The notes below the pieces were generated by a model. It had not been told where the DNA came from. It ran no database searches and saw nothing but the letters and a program-made list of their open reading frames with translations. DNA of 29,191 bases from a virus: positions 1-29,191 of the IMG/VR virus record IMGVR_UViG_3300037135_000030, one strand, 5' to 3'. Made by a program: the position numbers and the translations under genes. Below, in pieces: positions 1 through 7,934 of this stretch (the first letter of the stretch is position 1; every line of letters starts with the position of its first letter).

Positions 1-1033
1 GTAGCTCCTGTATCAGGTCACGCAGCGCCTCGACCTTGGCCGTATGCACTACCTTTACTGGCCGCTTCTTAGTCCATCGCTCTTCTGGATCAGAGTCCAG
101 ATATACTGATCCATTAGCGATTTGGGCACACTTCGACCGGGCGCTGGCTGAGCTTACTAGCGGCTGTGTGAAGAGCGTGCTCAGAAGTGAGTTCTCAATC
201 TTGTCATACTCAGCCCGCACCGCTGGAGGTAGGTCCACCATGTGGTTTTGTTCTATCTCCTTAGGGAGCTTCAAGTAATCACGAGCCTCAAGGCGCATCA
301 CTAAGGGAGCGACAAGCGCGTCAATCTTCTTGTCCGACCCAGGCAGCATCTCCCAAGATCTCATCTGCCACCCACACGGAAAAAAGAAACTGTTTCGGTA
401 GTGCGTCAGGTACTCACCAAGGCGCACGCCTAGGTCTAGTATGAATATTTGCGCGTGCAGATCTAGGTATGACTTTGGGCGCGGCGAACCTGTAAGAATC
501 ACACGGCGCTTGAACGTACGAAGATACTTCCGCAGCGCCCTGAAGCGTACAGAAGTGCTTGATTTCCAGAAACTACTTTCATCTATTACAAGCATGTCCG
601 CACCCAGCAAGTCCATGTTCTTCTTACTGGACGTCAGCCAGGCGATACCTTCTGGGTTTATGACGCAAATCTTATGATCCGGTGTGAGGGCGCGAAGGGT
701 CTTCTCCTTGTCAGACCCGTGTAGAAGCGCTACGTTCATAGTCTTGAAATCTGACCATTCACAGATTTCAGTGGGCCAGACGTCGTAGCAAGCTCGTAGG
801 GGTGCGATCACAAGCGCGCGCTTGATGAGCTTCTTCTGCAATAGCACCTTGATGGCGGCCAAAGAGATCGAGCTCTTACCTAAACCTGGGCTCAGTAGAA
901 GTCCAGCCTGCCCATTCTCCAGAAGGAACTTCAACGCCCGCTGCTGGTATTCATGCGGCTTCCACGATTTTGAGTTAGACCGCCACTCAGCCATTTTCAA
1001 GGCAAGAGACTTCGGTACGAGGTCCTGTGTCAT
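1..1033 (-). CDS. SNF2/DEAD-like helicase, 3' end beyond window
   Basis: An ATG at 1033 opens a frame that stays open to the window edge (344 codons), so the C-terminus is missing. The N-terminus carries the helicase core: a Q-like segment (PHEYQQRALKFL, residues about 26-37), Walker A SPGLGKSS (about 48-55), the Walker B/DExx box LVIDESSFWK (about 148-157) and motif III LTGSPRP (about 179-185). This is the usual make-up of phage SNF2-type ATP-dependent DNA translocases that act in replication or recombination. The start overlaps the stop of the upstream gene (ATGA, 1030-1033), so translation is probably coupled. The C-terminal RecA lobe cannot be seen. Confidence 0.9.
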   Translation of the reverse strand, partial: MTQDLVPKSLALKMAEWRSNSKSWKPHEYQQRALKFLLENGQAGLLLSPGLGKSSISLAAIKVLLQKKLIKRALVIAPLRACYDVWPTEICEWSDFKTMNVALLHGSDKEKTLRALTPDHKICVINPEGIAWLTSSKKNMDLLGADMLVIDESSFWKSSTSVRFRALRKYLRTFKRRVILTGSPRPKSYLDLHAQIFILDLGVRLGEYLTHYRNSFFFPCGWQMRSWEMLPGSDKKIDALVAPLVMRLEARDYLKLPKEIEQNHMVDLPPAVRAEYDKIENSLLSTLFTQPLVSSASARSKCAQIANGSVYLDSDPEERWTKKRPVKVVHTAKVEALRDLIQEL

Positions 1034-1284
1034 ACGCCGCTCTCTCCCTCTCCGAATGGCACCCCGTCACGGACGTCTCGAAGCAATTTCGGCCCGAACT
1101 CTTTGTCCTCGCACACTACGTACTCCTCAACGTTCTTAGCCAGCACAGTTCTGTGCCACGCAGGCCCATACTTGTCAAGCCCCGATGCGCCGCGCTCCAG
1201 GTATACATCGCCATTCAGTGTATTCAGCCCGGCCACACGCCAACTCTCTGCATCGAACTTCACCTTCATCCCAACTTCAAGCAT
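1030..1284 (-). CDS. hypothetical protein, 84 aa
   Basis: I do not recognise this protein. The start is chosen at the ATG at 1284 (MLEVGMKVKFDAESW), because GGAAAGGA lies just upstream and the start overlaps the end of the methyltransferase gene by 8 bases. A longer frame from 1401 would lie inside the methyltransferase. The N-terminal pattern (VGMKVKF...WRVAGL...GDVYLERG) has the alternating hydrophobic look of a small beta-barrel, SH3-like fold. That is inference only. Its stop overlaps the helicase start. Confidence 0.7.
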   Translation of the reverse strand: MLEVGMKVKFDAESWRVAGLNTLNGDVYLERGASGLDKYGPAWHRTVLAKNVEEYVVCEDKEFGPKLLRDVRDGVPFGEGESGV

Positions 1285-1996
1285 TTTCAATCCTTTCCTT
1301 CGCGATTCCGAAATACCTCTGGTCCAGCTCAATTCCGATAAACTTTCGGCCTGTATTCTTGCAGGCCACACCCGTCGTTCCGCTCCCCATGCAGTTATCA
1401 AGTACGATACCGCCTTTGTTCGTGTATGTCCTGATGAGCCACTCCATCAACCCGACGGGCTTCTGGGTGGGGTGCAGTTTGCTTCCGCAGTGAATGCTAT
1501 ACTTTAGTACCGACAACGGAAACCTCTTGCTCGTGTCCTTCGTATTCTGCGTAAAACCACGCCGGTCGCCGTCTGCGCCTACGATGCTGTTGGTGTGACC
1601 TCCTCCAGTTCGTGGAGACTTGTACGGCGTTCCCTCGGTCATCTGTGGGTTGTAGACTGGCTGCTTCTTGTAGAACACCACGATGTCCTCGTGGCTACGC
1701 ATCGGTTGCTTGCCGGATAGAAGCGGGTTGCTGCCCTTACCTTTATCCCAGACCAGTGTGTAGCGAAAATCCTTCAGGTTGGACTGTATCAGCATAGTAG
1801 TGAACGGCTGCATCGCCATCAAGACCACCGGCCCTTTGCAGATTCGGTCATACTGCTGCCACAGCCGGTCCATACGAATGACCTCGTCCCAGAGTAGCGC
1901 TGTTTTGCCGTATGGCGGGTCACACAGCACTAAGTCGACGCTGCCAGCCTTCAACCTCGGCAGCCTAGTAAGGCAGTCGCCGCTAAGAAGCATCAT
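1277..1996 (-). CDS. beta-class DNA adenine methyltransferase
   Basis: This 239-residue protein transfers methyl groups from S-adenosylmethionine to DNA. The catalytic motif IV DPPY is near the N-terminus (about residues 26-29, LVLCDPPYGKT). The SAM-binding motif I comes late (LDNCMGSGTTG, about 198-208) and is followed by KFIGIELD. The order IV then I defines the beta class, and DPPY favours N6-adenine. HPTQKPVGLMEWLI is also typical of the family. It is smaller than many restriction-modification enzymes and no restriction partner is adjacent, so it is probably an orphan methylase protecting phage DNA or regulating it. The recognition site is unknown. Two ATG codons (1996, 1993) compete for the start. 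Confidence 0.93.
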   Translation of the reverse strand: MMLLSGDCLTRLPRLKAGSVDLVLCDPPYGKTALLWDEVIRMDRLWQQYDRICKGPVVLMAMQPFTTMLIQSNLKDFRYTLVWDKGKGSNPLLSGKQPMRSHEDIVVFYKKQPVYNPQMTEGTPYKSPRTGGGHTNSIVGADGDRRGFTQNTKDTSKRFPLSVLKYSIHCGSKLHPTQKPVGLMEWLIRTYTNKGGIVLDNCMGSGTTGVACKNTGRKFIGIELDQRYFGIAKERIENA

Positions 1997-2138
1997 TCCT
2001 TACTTTCTTTCTGAGCAGTAGCAATTCTTCAAGCATAGCAACTAGGTTTGATACGATCACGCGCCCCGTGCCAGACGTCTGCAGGAAGGCAATCATGTCC
2101 TTGATTTCTTCATCTTGGATGGTGCGGTCTTGCGCCAT
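1983..2138 (-). CDS. small protein, 51 aa
   Basis: This short frame (MAQDRTIQDEEIKDMIAFLQ...) is preceded by AGGAG and bridges the VRR-NUC gene and the methyltransferase, overlapping both: it starts 46 bases inside the former and ends in TAG 14 bases inside the latter. The C-terminal half (VSNLVAMLEELLLLRKKV) is predicted to be an amphipathic, perhaps coiled-coil helix. I recognise no family. The fit into an overlapping chain of genes is the main support. Confidence 0.6.
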   Translation of the reverse strand: MAQDRTIQDEEIKDMIAFLQTSGTGRVIVSNLVAMLEELLLLRKKVRNDAS

Positions 2139-2392
2139 AGCTCCTGGAACTCCTCCCATGTATCACAGTGCGCCGTGCAGTAGCCAGCTTCTTTCAACGT
2201 GGTCAAGTACCAGGACTGTAGGGCCTTAGGCACCTCGCCTCTGGCTTTAAACTCAATGATCAACGGCGCGTAAGGTAGGAAGAATATGCGGTCGGGGATG
2301 CCGTCGACCTCCTTCAGTTTGGCAACGACGACACCTTTGAACCGAGCCCACTTCACACAGCGAGCTTCAAGATCTGACTCACGTCGTCCCAT
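2093..2392 (-). CDS. VRR-NUC domain nuclease
   Basis: The 99-residue protein is a minimal VRR-NUC nuclease of the PD-(D/E)XK fold. ESDLEARCVKWA (about residues 5-16) is the first helix with the metal-binding Glu. GIPDRIFF (about 32-39) carries the catalytic Asp, and LIIEFKARG (about 44-52) gives the E-x-K pair. The Gln/Leu-rich helix LQSWYLTTLKEAGY follows. Such stand-alone domains are common in phages and are linked to structure-specific DNA cleavage. The start at 2392 (MGRRESD) is chosen over 2461 because GAGGAGGG lies just upstream and the longer form would run well into the preceding gene. Confidence 0.88.
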   Translation of the reverse strand: MGRRESDLEARCVKWARFKGVVVAKLKEVDGIPDRIFFLPYAPLIIEFKARGEVPKALQSWYLTTLKEAGYCTAHCDTWEEFQELWRKTAPSKMKKSRT

Positions 2393-2819
2393 CGGCTTCC
2401 CTCCTCGCGGCTCGCACGTAGGCTCCATGCAGCCGTTGCAGGCCTGACAGCCAGGTTGCAAGGACGGCAGTATCCACTGGAACGGCGCGGGCCAGTAGGA
2501 ACAAGTCTAACAAAAGTGACGCCGAGCTACGAGCGCTGAGCGGGGCGTAGTCTTTGCTCATACCGCCTCCCTCACAGCAAGGCTCGTGGTGCAGACCGTC
2601 TAGATCTACCGCGAATAGAGTCTTCTTGCATGCACCGCAGTACCAGCACACGAGCATATTACGCAGTTCACCACTGAGTGGAAAAAAATCTATGCTGACT
2701 CTAGTGGAGCGGCAGCCCGGCGGGTTCAGCCACCATAACTTTTGCAGCACTAGCCTCTCCATATCTCTCGCCCAAATCCATACGGCTTCACTCGCAATGA
2801 ACTCCTGGTCCTCGCTCAT
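2379..2819 (-). CDS. hypothetical Cys-rich protein, 146 aa
   Basis: I recognise no family. Cysteines in CWYCGAC (about residues 58-64) and CC (81-82) could bind zinc. The C-terminal part is helical and Ala/Leu-rich. An internal ATG at 2561 (MSKDYAPL) has its own GGGAGGCGGT ribosome site, so a shorter second product or two genes fused in frame are possible. The first ATG at 2819 overlaps the stop of the DUF2130 gene (ATGA), which supports coupled translation. Confidence 0.65.
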   Translation of the reverse strand: MSEDQEFIASEAVWIWARDMERLVLQKLWWLNPPGCRSTRVSIDFFPLSGELRNMLVCWYCGACKKTLFAVDLDGLHHEPCCEGGGMSKDYAPLSARSSASLLLDLFLLARAVPVDTAVLATWLSGLQRLHGAYVRAARREADGTT

Positions 2820-4078
2820 GCCGGCAACTCCAGACCGACTGGTGAGGGCAAGGCACGCCCGGCGATTCCCTGCATGTCGCCAAACAAACCCGCCGTTCCA
2901 GTCAGCATGCGCTCTAGCTGCGTCGACCGCTTAGACCAGGCACGCTGCACAGCTTTCTGCTCAGCGACTAGATCTTCTTGCATGGTGGTAAAGGCCTCTA
3001 CAAGCAACTCCACCCGATGACGGAACTGTGGGCCGGTGACATAGCTATACACCTCTTCAGCCTTCGATTGAGTGCCCTCCTGGGCCTGCTTCGTGGCGTG
3101 CACTCTCAGCAGAGTCTCACGCATGATGATCGCCAAGGGTAGGGCGAACCTCGGCTGAGTAACCCATACGGTCTCCACACAGTCAAACCCCTCTACGTCC
3201 TTGGGCATGGCTTGCGTGACTAGTAGGAGGACATCTGCCTTGGCCGCCCGTCCGTCCTCCCGCAACTTGGCGAGCCAACCTGCGCTGAACGATTTCGTTC
3301 TTTTGCTCTCCCACAATATCACGCCGCATACTGCGCCGCTGGGCGCAACGACCGTCTGCGTAATATCTGCTCCGGTCACGCCTTTTCCTACTTCTGCTAT
3401 CGTATCGAACGGGAACTGGGCACGCAACTGGGTCTCAAGGTCGATCTCTTGCACTTCGCCCTGCAATTGCTGAGAACCTTGTTCCGCTTTTTGTTGCGCC
3501 TCGGCCAACTTCACCTGCATGGATGCGATTGTGCTTTCCAACTCCATGCGCTTCAGCCGGGCGGAGTCCTCAGCCTCCTTGTACGCCGCCCCTCGTGCAG
3601 TGCTAATCGCATCGGTCACACGTCGCTCTACAGTCAAGTCCAGCTCACGCTCACGGTCGGCTAGCCCGCGCTCCTTTCTCAGGGCTTCGGCCTGCGCTGT
3701 CTGGGCCTCAGCCAGCTTTGCGTTGAGCTGCTGCACCTCCGCTGCTACAGCCTCCTTCGCGGCGGTCTCAGCCTGCTCCTGGGCTGCCTGCGCGTAGGCC
3801 ACCTTAGCGTTGAGTCGCCTCAGGTCGCCGTCCACAGAGGCCTTCGCCTCAGCCTCGGCCTGTTCCTTCGCCGCCTCTACGCGCTCCGCTATTTCCTTCT
3901 CAAGCGTGGCGGTTTTGGCCGCAGCGGCTGAGCGTGCGGCAGTAGCGGCCCGATTGGCATCGTCCACCCTGCCTTGCATCTCCGCCCTTGCTGCCTCCAC
4001 CATGGGCGCGGCAAGGCTCTCAGTCAGTTTGATCTCAGTGTTGCACTTTGGGCACTTCACAGTGGGCTCGTTAGACAT
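2816..4078 (-). CDS. DUF2130 protein (zinc ribbon, coiled coil, nuclease-like core)
   Basis: The 420-residue protein has an N-terminal half zinc ribbon (KCPKCNTEI, residues 8-16), then about 200 residues of Ala/Glu/Lys-rich coiled coil. The C-terminal domain has the hallmarks of DUF2130: GVILWESKRTKSF (about residues 256-268, an E-x-K pair like a PD-(D/E)XK active site), WLAKLREDGRAAKAD and the ending LFGDMQGIAGRALP. The biochemical role of DUF2130 is not established. The fold suggests a nuclease or DNA-end binding protein, with the coiled coil for assembly. It lies among nucleases and methyltransferases. GGAGAG precedes the ATG. No stop or shift breaks it. Confidence 0.85.
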   Translation of the reverse strand: MSNEPTVKCPKCNTEIKLTESLAAPMVEAARAEMQGRVDDANRAATAARSAAAAKTATLEKEIAERVEAAKEQAEAEAKASVDGDLRRLNAKVAYAQAAQEQAETAAKEAVAAEVQQLNAKLAEAQTAQAEALRKERGLADRERELDLTVERRVTDAISTARGAAYKEAEDSARLKRMELESTIASMQVKLAEAQQKAEQGSQQLQGEVQEIDLETQLRAQFPFDTIAEVGKGVTGADITQTVVAPSGAVCGVILWESKRTKSFSAGWLAKLREDGRAAKADVLLLVTQAMPKDVEGFDCVETVWVTQPRFALPLAIIMRETLLRVHATKQAQEGTQSKAEEVYSYVTGPQFRHRVELLVEAFTTMQEDLVAEQKAVQRAWSKRSTQLERMLTGTAGLFGDMQGIAGRALPSPVGLELPA

Positions 4079-4101
4079 TCAGCACTCTCCATTCGTGTTC
4101 A

Positions 4102-4293
4102 TCAGTTCCTGGGATAGGCGTATAAGACGGCGTCTGCAGGCGTGGTTACTTCGCGGCCGCACCAGCAGCATGGGTCGCCACCCGGCTCCCTTGCCTCACC
4201 AGTCTCTTCATAGACGCCAAAGTCACTATCACCTGTGTAGTGATAGCAATGGCCGTTCTCATTACCAGGGCACTTCATCACATCCTCGCTCAT
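4102..4293 (-). CDS. small putative zinc-binding protein, 63 aa
   Basis: The protein carries Cys8, Cys16 and a CCWC cluster (about residues 42-45) with His residues, so metal binding is likely. The family is not recognised. Its ATG at 4293 overlaps the stop of the upstream gene (ATGA), which is why the longer of two possible starts is used (the other is Met6). It sits in the operon between a Cas4-like nuclease unit and the DUF2130 gene. Confidence 0.65.
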   Translation of the reverse strand: MSEDVMKCPGNENGHCYHYTGDSDFGVYEETGEAREPGGDPCCWCGREVTTPADAVLYAYPRN

Positions 4294-4508
4294 CGCTTCC
4301 TCTTTCGGTCAAATGCAGTTGCAAAGGCGGGCCTTCGCTTGTTGAGTTTTCTAGTCTGCAGCCAGCGCTTGACCAGCCACCGCTTCAGCATCCAGAATGT
4401 ATCGAACGGTATCCACATCTCGGTCGGTGGTTGGGCGTACACCTCAGTGATCATCGCGTTTATATCCGACAGTATCTGCGCCGGAGTCTTATCTTCCCAG
4501 GTGCTCAT
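4290..4508 (-). CDS. hypothetical protein, 72 aa
   Basis: I do not recognise this protein. It begins MSTWEDKTPAQILSDINAM and ends in a strongly basic tail (KLNKRRPAFATAFDRKRKR), which suggests nucleic-acid binding. The ATG at 4508 overlaps the nuclease stop by 4 bases; ATGs at 4523 and 4562 are possible but would lie deeper in the upstream gene. No strong ribosome site is visible, so it may rely on translational coupling. Confidence 0.6.
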   Translation of the reverse strand: MSTWEDKTPAQILSDINAMITEVYAQPPTEMWIPFDTFWMLKRWLVKRWLQTRKLNKRRPAFATAFDRKRKR

Positions 4509-5278
4509 TGCTGTTCGGGGCATGGTCCACCAGCCGATTTTCTGAATCGGCAATAACGACAATGATAACCAGTCTTAGCCGGATATTTCGTATCGGACAT
4601 CATCTGCTTGATACGGCTGGCCCACTCACGCTTCAACGGATTCAGGTCCTTGAGTGTGAACGTCTCAGTCGCGCTTTGGGTCGTGTCGGTGTAAAGATGC
4701 TCAGCAATAACCTTCACGTCCTTAGCGCCGCCCGCGAGAAGCCCAAGCTCGACTAGCTGTAGCCCACCAAGGGCGTAGAGACTTCGTTGCTGCTTATGCT
4801 CGTCGTAGACTTTTCCGCTCTTCCAATCAGTGATGTGTATCAGCGGCGCAGGCTTCTCCGTCACAGCGCAGACATCGACCTTAATGCGAAGCCAGCAATT
4901 CTTCCAGTCGTCCCACCGCGTTGGCTGAAAGTCCTTGGTGAAAGCCCAATCCTGCTCTACCATCGCCTTCAGCTTTCGGTAGCCGGTAAGGCGCTCCTTC
5001 ACCGCCTTCAGGTCAGGGTGGCTAGCTGTCGGCTTCAGACGGCCGGCAATGTAGTCCTCGGCGAACTTGTGGATGGCGTTTCCCTTGACAAAAGCAGGGT
5101 TCGGTGGCTCCACAATTCGAATACGTTTGATCTTGTCGAAGCACACGGCCATGGGACACTTCAGCCAAGAAGTGTAGACGGAATAGCTCCAAGAAGTAAG
5201 AGGCGCGAGCTTCTGCGGTACTGTGAATGTCGTTGTTGTCTTTCTGACTTCAGGGGCTGGAACTTTCTTAGGTGCCAT
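4505..5278 (-). CDS. PD-(D/E)XK nuclease, Cas4/RecB-like
   Basis: The 257-residue protein has the order typical of PDDEXK_1/Cas4-like exonucleases: SYSVYTSWLKCPMAVCF near residue 31, with the first Cys; GNAIHKFAEDY (about 66-76), with the His of motif I; then LRIKVDVCAV with Asp, ITDWKSGK with the D-x-K pair (about 150-157) and QRSLYALGG (Q/Y motif, about 164-172). The C-terminal CRYCRFRKSAGGPC supplies further cysteines for a possible 4Fe-4S cluster. It probably trims DNA ends in recombination or replication. It starts one base inside the upstream methyltransferase stop (TAATG). Confidence 0.88.
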   Translation of the reverse strand: MAPKKVPAPEVRKTTTTFTVPQKLAPLTSWSYSVYTSWLKCPMAVCFDKIKRIRIVEPPNPAFVKGNAIHKFAEDYIAGRLKPTASHPDLKAVKERLTGYRKLKAMVEQDWAFTKDFQPTRWDDWKNCWLRIKVDVCAVTEKPAPLIHITDWKSGKVYDEHKQQRSLYALGGLQLVELGLLAGGAKDVKVIAEHLYTDTTQSATETFTLKDLNPLKREWASRIKQMMSDTKYPAKTGYHCRYCRFRKSAGGPCPEQQ

Positions 5279-6063
5279 TATGCCTTTCTTGTGGTGGTGC
5301 GGTTGGCGGCTCTAATTCGGTTACGTGCAAGTTCTACGTATTCGGCGCTTACATCTATTCCTATGAACTTACGTCCTTCTTCTACAGACACCTTTCCGGT
5401 TGTTCCACTCCCCATGAACGGGTCTAGAATCGTGTCACCTGCATTACTCCAAGTAGTTACTTGCGTGCGCGCAAGGTCTTCTGGAAACGCCGCTGGATGG
5501 CCTGACTTATCTAGCCCTACTGCATACGAAAATATATTAGAAGCTATCTTGTCTGGCACTGCACTGGAACTAGAATGAGCCGCTGTGAATACTCCATCTC
5601 CAGGTTTCTGGTGGAAGCGCCCTGGCCTAGAATTCGTGCGCTTTGGAATTCTAAGGGGATTGAACGTACGAGGCCTGCCCTTAGACAGTACGAACATATA
5701 TTCAAACGCCTGCTCGTAACGATTATGTGTCAGCGGTACGTAATTCACCTTCTCGTAAATCATAGTGTCGTGTAGATTGAACCCTATGTCCATGAACCCT
5801 AGCGCCTGCCTGAAGCTAGACCCCGACTCACTCCCGTTGACGGTGGCGTCTCCAACTACCCATACAATTACCCCCCCTGGCTTTATTACACGATATAGCT
5901 CCACAGAAGTGTCACTGAAGCTCCAAGCGTAGCCGGTGTACTTTCGAAGGTTATCGTATGGCGGGCTCGTTATAACCAAGTCCACACTAGCCGCAGAAAG
6001 TGCCTTCATCTTCTTCACACAATCACCTTGCATAAGAGTCACGGTCTTGTCTAATCCTTCCAT
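5278..6063 (-). CDS. beta-class DNA methyltransferase (SPPY type)
   Basis: This 261-residue protein is a second SAM-dependent DNA methyltransferase. Motif IV is ITSPPYDNLRKY (about residues 31-42), and motif I comes late (LDPFMGSGTTG, about 215-225) with KFIGIDVS following. S-P-P-Y is most often seen in N4-cytosine enzymes, though some N6-adenine enzymes share it. It is unlike the DPPY enzyme at 1.3-2.0 kb and so probably has another target. No restriction gene is adjacent. The start at 6063 lies 13 bases inside the polymerase gene. Confidence 0.92.
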   Translation of the reverse strand: MEGLDKTVTLMQGDCVKKMKALSAASVDLVITSPPYDNLRKYTGYAWSFSDTSVELYRVIKPGGVIVWVVGDATVNGSESGSSFRQALGFMDIGFNLHDTMIYEKVNYVPLTHNRYEQAFEYMFVLSKGRPRTFNPLRIPKRTNSRPGRFHQKPGDGVFTAAHSSSSAVPDKIASNIFSYAVGLDKSGHPAAFPEDLARTQVTTWSNAGDTILDPFMGSGTTGKVSVEEGRKFIGIDVSAEYVELARNRIRAANRTTTRKA

Positions 6064-7934
6064 TTCTTCAATGACCCCCAGGTCTCGCCCGCTTCCCCTT
6101 CTGATAGCATAGGAATATCTGTTTCTATGCTAAGCATACATTCACGAAGTATCTTCTGCTCTTCCTTCATAGCTTTTGGCGGCGCGCTAAAGTCAATCTC
6201 ATCGTACACAGTGACGATGAATCGACTATTCTTATTCGCTTCGTTATATCGAATCAACGTTTCCTTAGTGACGTCCGCTCCACTTCCTTGGCAGTAATAA
6301 TTTAAGAGCCGGTAATCGAAAGTCATATTCCGGCCGAACCGCTCGCTGTACATTGGCGGCTCGCAATAATACAGTCTTTTTCCCCACGTGCAGATTGGCA
6401 AGCCTTCTCTGGACAAAGCCTTCATCTGGTCATCGAGTTCTTTGATGGAGGGCAGCGCCGTGTTGATCGCCTTCTGAATAATCTGTGCCACGGGCTTTTC
6501 ATCTTCTTCTAGCTGCAACAACTGCATCAGCCCAGGCACACCCTGCCCATACAGTCTGCCAAACACCGCCGCCTTGGCGGTGTCACGATCAAAGCTGTCG
6601 CGCAGCCCAGCCGCTACCAGCTGCCGCTCCGCCTCAGCCCGCACCAACTCATGAATATCATAGTCAGGGTCAGCTAAGTAGCCCGCCATCACGGGTCCCT
6701 CTTCTGCATTGGAAAATAATCTAAGCTCTTGTCCGGAGAAGTCGCGCTTTCCCCATTGATGGCCTTTATCCGGCAAGCAGTAAGACCGCATGAGCGGCAG
6801 TGGTTCAACTTTCAACCAAGCCGGGTGAACGTAGCCCGCGCTGGCCGCCTTCTTCCAAGATTTTGGGACGTTGAGAAAATTCGGTCGGCTGCAAATTATT
6901 CTTCCACTGCGGGCACCGCTGGTGTCGTTGCCGCGCGGGCTTCGTACCTGCGACCAGTTGGGGAAGATCATTCCTTTGCCGGCCGTACCGAGATCTAGCC
7001 AAGGCTCCGCGAACATGTTAATACACGTAGACATCTGGCTTCTGTACTGTAGCGCCTGGAACACCTGCTTATTCTTGAACTTGTTGATGGTGAGCGTCTT
7101 CTTGCTTACGCTGAGGTGACCCTTCGCCGTGCGTTTGAAATCCTGTACAATTCCTTTGTCATACAGAGCCTGCCCTAGCTGCCGGTCGCTGTCGATATTC
7201 TCAATGCCAAGCCGCTTACGCAGCCAGACGTCTGTCTTCTCGACGCCCGCCTTCATCGCCGGTAGATCATCAGCCAGCTTGTCCATATCCAGCCGCATAC
7301 CCACTCTTGCATTCTCAAGAAGGATTGGCATCAACCGGCGCTCTCTGTCGTAGCTTTCCCGCATACCAGCTTCGACGATGCGCGGGTACAGAAGGTTGAA
7401 GAGCTTGATCGTTCTAGTAAGATCGCCTTTCAGATACGGTGAGACAATCTTGAAGGGGCAGCGGCAGATGTAGGCTCCAGCGGTGCTAGGCTTACGCTTT
7501 GCTTCTGGAACATTCGCTATGATCCAGTCCTTCATCTTATCTTGCTCGTCGGGCTTTATACCGAACAGCCGCTCAGCCGTTTCCTTCAACGCCAACGACT
7601 TAGAATGTGGGTCATCAAGGAAAATTAAATAGAGGACATCATGAATTTTCTCCCATGAAGGCACCTTCAGATCAAAGTGGGCTTCGAACACATCGACGTC
7701 AAACGAGGCATTCTGGAAAAGAAGCGGGTACTTCGAATCATACGCGCGCCGCAGTTCGCCGTACGCCTCTTTCTTCGTGCAGTTATTATCTTTCGGATGC
7801 TGCCAAGACATCAGCTTGTACGTAGACTCGTCTGGCCATTTTATTCCAACACTAACAGGGACTGGCGGGTAGTTGGGCCGCGCCTCAATTCCTACGGTCT
7901 CCGCGTCGATGCAGATTACTTTTGGAGCCGCCAT
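6051..7934 (-). CDS. DNA polymerase I-type (family A) with 3'-5' exonuclease
   Basis: The 627-residue replicative polymerase has an N-terminal DnaQ-like proofreading domain: ExoI CIDAETVG (about 8-15), ExoII NASFDVD (about 75-81) and ExoIII YLKGDLTR (about 168-175). The polymerase domain shows motif A KRDFSGQELRLFS (about 406-418), motif B DTAKAAVFGRLYGQG (about 462-476) and motif C VTVYDEID (about 574-581). There is no 5'-nuclease domain, as is usual for phage enzymes. Motif C has Tyr where most family members have His (VHDE). The Phe in AVFG at the nucleotide-selecting position is normal. The gene ends inside the start of the second methyltransferase. Confidence 0.97.
   Translation of the reverse strand: MAAPKVICIDAETVGIEARPNYPPVPVSVGIKWPDESTYKLMSWQHPKDNNCTKKEAYGELRRAYDSKYPLLFQNASFDVDVFEAHFDLKVPSWEKIHDVLYLIFLDDPHSKSLALKETAERLFGIKPDEQDKMKDWIIANVPEAKRKPSTAGAYICRCPFKIVSPYLKGDLTRTIKLFNLLYPRIVEAGMRESYDRERRLMPILLENARVGMRLDMDKLADDLPAMKAGVEKTDVWLRKRLGIENIDSDRQLGQALYDKGIVQDFKRTAKGHLSVSKKTLTINKFKNKQVFQALQYRSQMSTCINMFAEPWLDLGTAGKGMIFPNWSQVRSPRGNDTSGARSGRIICSRPNFLNVPKSWKKAASAGYVHPAWLKVEPLPLMRSYCLPDKGHQWGKRDFSGQELRLFSNAEEGPVMAGYLADPDYDIHELVRAEAERQLVAAGLRDSFDRDTAKAAVFGRLYGQGVPGLMQLLQLEEDEKPVAQIIQKAINTALPSIKELDDQMKALSREGLPICTWGKRLYYCEPPMYSERFGRNMTFDYRLLNYYCQGSGADVTKETLIRYNEANKNSRFIVTVYDEIDFSAPPKAMKEEQKILRECMLSIETDIPMLSEGEAGETWGSLKKWKD

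Noticed and set aside
1277-1996. Complete restriction-modification system
   Set aside because: No restriction endonuclease subunit is adjacent; VRR-NUC and Cas4-like proteins are DNA-structure nucleases, not site-specific restriction enzymes.
3810-4556. Long plus-strand frame opposite the DUF2130 gene
   Set aside because: It is the Ser/Ala-rich shadow of a coiled-coil gene and has no ribosome site.
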